From Methylococcaceae bacterium (lineage in GTDB: Bacteria > Pseudomonadota > Gammaproteobacteria > Methylococcales > Methylomonadaceae): 15,338 nucleotides of DNA. Position 1 is the first letter of the stretch, and each line of letters opens with the position of its first letter. Below the pieces are notes generated by a model. It ran no database searches and was not told the DNA's origin. It worked only from the letters and a program-made list of their open reading frames with translations. The stretch is taken from NCBI GenBank assembly GCA_947484105.1, contig CANKON010000005.1, positions 1 to 15,338 of the forward strand. Reading direction: 5' to 3'. Below are positions 13,952 through 15,338 of the stretch, piece by piece. The position numbers and the translations under genes were made by a program.

Positions 13952-14986
13952 ATGAATAAATCGTTCGTACCACTTATTTTATGGGTATTGCTGATTGGAT
14001 TGAGTTTTTGGATTTTGCAACCTTTTTTGTTGACGTTGTTATGGGCTTTTATTATTTCATTTGTTCTTTTTCCGCTTTATAAATGCCTTAATCCCTACAT
14101 TCAAAATGACACGTTAAGAGCGGGTTTTCTAACTCTGACAATGACCGTCATTTTAATTAGCTTAACGTTTAGCATTCTTCATTTAGTCGAAACTGAAATC
14201 TCAACCGCTTATCAATTGTTACTAGATAATTTCGTTAAATCATCGTGGCAATTGCCTGAAAAAATCAGAAAATTGCCGTATATCGGTGATTATTTACAAA
14301 ATACAATTAACCAGTTAATCGGTAATCATGATTCATTAACGACGCAATTCGTTGATTGGTTAAAACAAAGTTCGGGCATCTTAGCGCAATTTTTTGGTAG
14401 TGTCGGGCAGCGAACGATTAAATTATGTTTTGTCTTTGTGACGGTATTTTTTTGTTTTCGAGATGGTGAAAGTGGGTTAAATGAGATTAAACAAGGTTTG
14501 AATTATTTTTTAGGGGATTCTTCTCATTTATATTTACAAACGGCAGGCGACACGACTCGAGCGGTGGTTTATGGTTTGGTGTTGGCGGCATTATCACAAG
14601 GTTTTGTTGCGGGAATCGGTTATGCCGTTGTAGGTGTAAAAACGCCTTTATTGCTGGCAATGCTAACGGCTTTAATGGCTTTAATTCCAATGGGCGCAAC
14701 GTTGATTTGGTTACCAACAGCCTTAATGTTGATAGTTAACAACGAATTATGGGCAGGATTAGGATTGTTAGCGTGGGGATTTTTAGCCGTTAGCATGATT
14801 GATAATATCATTCGCCCTTTGGTGATTTGTGGCGCGGGAAAAATTCCCTTTTTAGTCGTGATGTTTGGTGTATTCGGTGGATTATCAACATTTGGCGCAA
14901 TCGGTTTATTTTTAGGACCTGTAATTCTTTCTGTGCTTTTGGCGGTTTGGAAAAATTTTATTCAACAAATCAGAACGAGGATGTAA
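13952..14986 (+). CDS. AI-2E/PerM family membrane transporter
   Basis: 344 residues, a typical length for the AI-2E transporter family (PerM, YdiK, TqsA). Seen: two N-terminal hydrophobic helices (about 6-26 and 28-48, with LLWAFIISFVLFPLY), a third (about 58-82), a less hydrophobic central part (about 85-150), and a C-terminal bundle of five or so helices (about 155-175 and 205-335). Family-typical stretches are LMALIPMGATLIWLP in the sixth helix region and an IRPLVICG turn followed by a Gly-rich FGVFGGLSTFGAIGLFLGP segment. Members have been linked to autoinducer-2 export and to Na+/H+ or other efflux, so the substrate cannot be predicted. The ATG is 3 nt after the kinase stop and has no clear ribosome site of its own, implying translational coupling. 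No terminator hairpin is visible in the 42 nt between this gene and pntB. Confidence 0.88.
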   Translation: MNKSFVPLILWVLLIGLSFWILQPFLLTLLWAFIISFVLFPLYKCLNPYIQNDTLRAGFLTLTMTVILISLTFSILHLVETEISTAYQLLLDNFVKSSWQLPEKIRKLPYIGDYLQNTINQLIGNHDSLTTQFVDWLKQSSGILAQFFGSVGQRTIKLCFVFVTVFFCFRDGESGLNEIKQGLNYFLGDSSHLYLQTAGDTTRAVVYGLVLAALSQGFVAGIGYAVVGVKTPLLLAMLTALMALIPMGATLIWLPTALMLIVNNELWAGLGLLAWGFLAVSMIDNIIRPLVICGAGKIPFLVVMFGVFGGLSTFGAIGLFLGPVILSVLLAVWKNFIQQIRTRM

Positions 14987-15028
14987 AAAATTACTTGCTA
15001 ATTACACCCTCATATAACGTTTTATCAA

Positions 15029-15338
15029 CTACGCATTCAACGCTTTCAACACCGCCTGTAACATCGCATTCGCGTCACCAAATAACATCCGCGTGTTTTC
15101 TTGCACGAACAACGGATTACCGACACCCGCATAACCCGAAGCCATCGAGCGTTTCATCACAATCGTGGTTTCGCCTTTCCAACATTCAAGCACAGGCATT
15201 CCCGCAATCGGACTATTTGGGTCTGTTAGCGCAGACGGATTCACAATGTCATTCGCGCCAATCACAATCGACACATCAACATTGCCCCAATCTTCATTGA
15301 TTTCGTCCATTTCATAAACGATGTCATACGGCACTTTA
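15029..15338 (-). CDS. pntB: NAD(P) transhydrogenase subunit beta, C-terminal part (5' end outside window)
   Basis: The last 102 residues of the protein; the frame stays open through the right edge (a Lys codon precedes the GTG at 15334, so that GTG is internal). This is domain III, which binds NADP(H) at the cytoplasmic face of the proton-translocating transhydrogenase and couples hydride transfer to proton flow. Seen: [57 protein letters not shown]; and NTRMLFGDA near the end. These follow the known PntB C-terminus block by block, including the NADP-contacting GAND and KRS..GYAG segments. Stop codon TAG at 15029-15031. pntA is expected upstream of it, beyond the right edge. Convergent with the AI-2E-family gene. 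Confidence 0.95.
   Translation of the reverse strand, partial: KVPYDIVYEMDEINEDWGNVDVSIVIGANDIVNPSALTDPNSPIAGMPVLECWKGETTIVMKRSMASGYAGVGNPLFVQENTRMLFGDANAMLQAVLKALNA

Noticed and set aside
14827..15300. Plus-strand 157-codon open frame across the end of the AI-2E gene and into pntB
   Set aside because: It is an out-of-frame shadow of two well-supported genes, with a low-complexity Ser/Thr/His/Gln-rich composition typical of antisense reading.

Overview
The window looks like chromosomal DNA of a flagellated, AT-rich gammaproteobacterium. The clues are an RlmJ-type 23S rRNA methyltransferase, a RibBA with a decayed cyclohydrolase half, a proton-translocating transhydrogenase subunit (PntB), and a textbook sigma-28 (FliA) promoter in front of a chemotaxis receptor. 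I cannot name the genus. I see no tRNA, rRNA, CRISPR array, insertion sequence or phage gene. Coding density is high, and no gene-free stretch exceeds about 225 bases.

Positions 1-3397 are a cell-surface glycan region. On the minus strand a GT9 (heptosyltransferase-like) gene is followed 4 nt later by a polysaccharide pyruvyltransferase-like gene that runs off the left edge. Divergent from them is a GT39/ArnT-like membrane glycosyltransferase. Its 3' end overlaps rlmJ by 14 nt, tail to tail. rlmJ sits 4 nt behind a small exported protein with a Met/His/Gly-rich mature N-terminus, and a good sigma-70 promoter precedes that pair.

Positions 4736-9211 hold two riboflavin genes on the minus strand, ribBA and ribE. 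Between them, on the opposite strand, lies an 810-residue methyl-accepting chemotaxis protein with a nitrate/nitrite-sensing (NIT) type periplasmic domain. Its cytoplasmic linker is a chain of five HAMP-like units spaced about 45 residues apart. The GTP cyclohydrolase II half of RibBA has lost all three zinc cysteines, so only the RibB reaction is expected from it.

Positions 9261-15338 hold a P2A-type Ca2+/Mn2+ ATPase (minus). From the same 101-bp intergenic region a two-gene unit runs on the plus strand: a bacteriohemerythrin-histidine kinase-receiver hybrid, then, 3 nt later, an AI-2E/PerM-family membrane protein. The 3' end of pntB enters from the right edge on the minus strand.

I found no system that I can call undescribed. 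The strongest leads are the iron-oxo (O2/redox) sensing hybrid kinase coupled to a PerM-type permease, the G8 homopolymer inside that kinase's ATPase domain, the five-unit HAMP chain under a sigma-28 promoter, and the small exported putative metal-binding protein.
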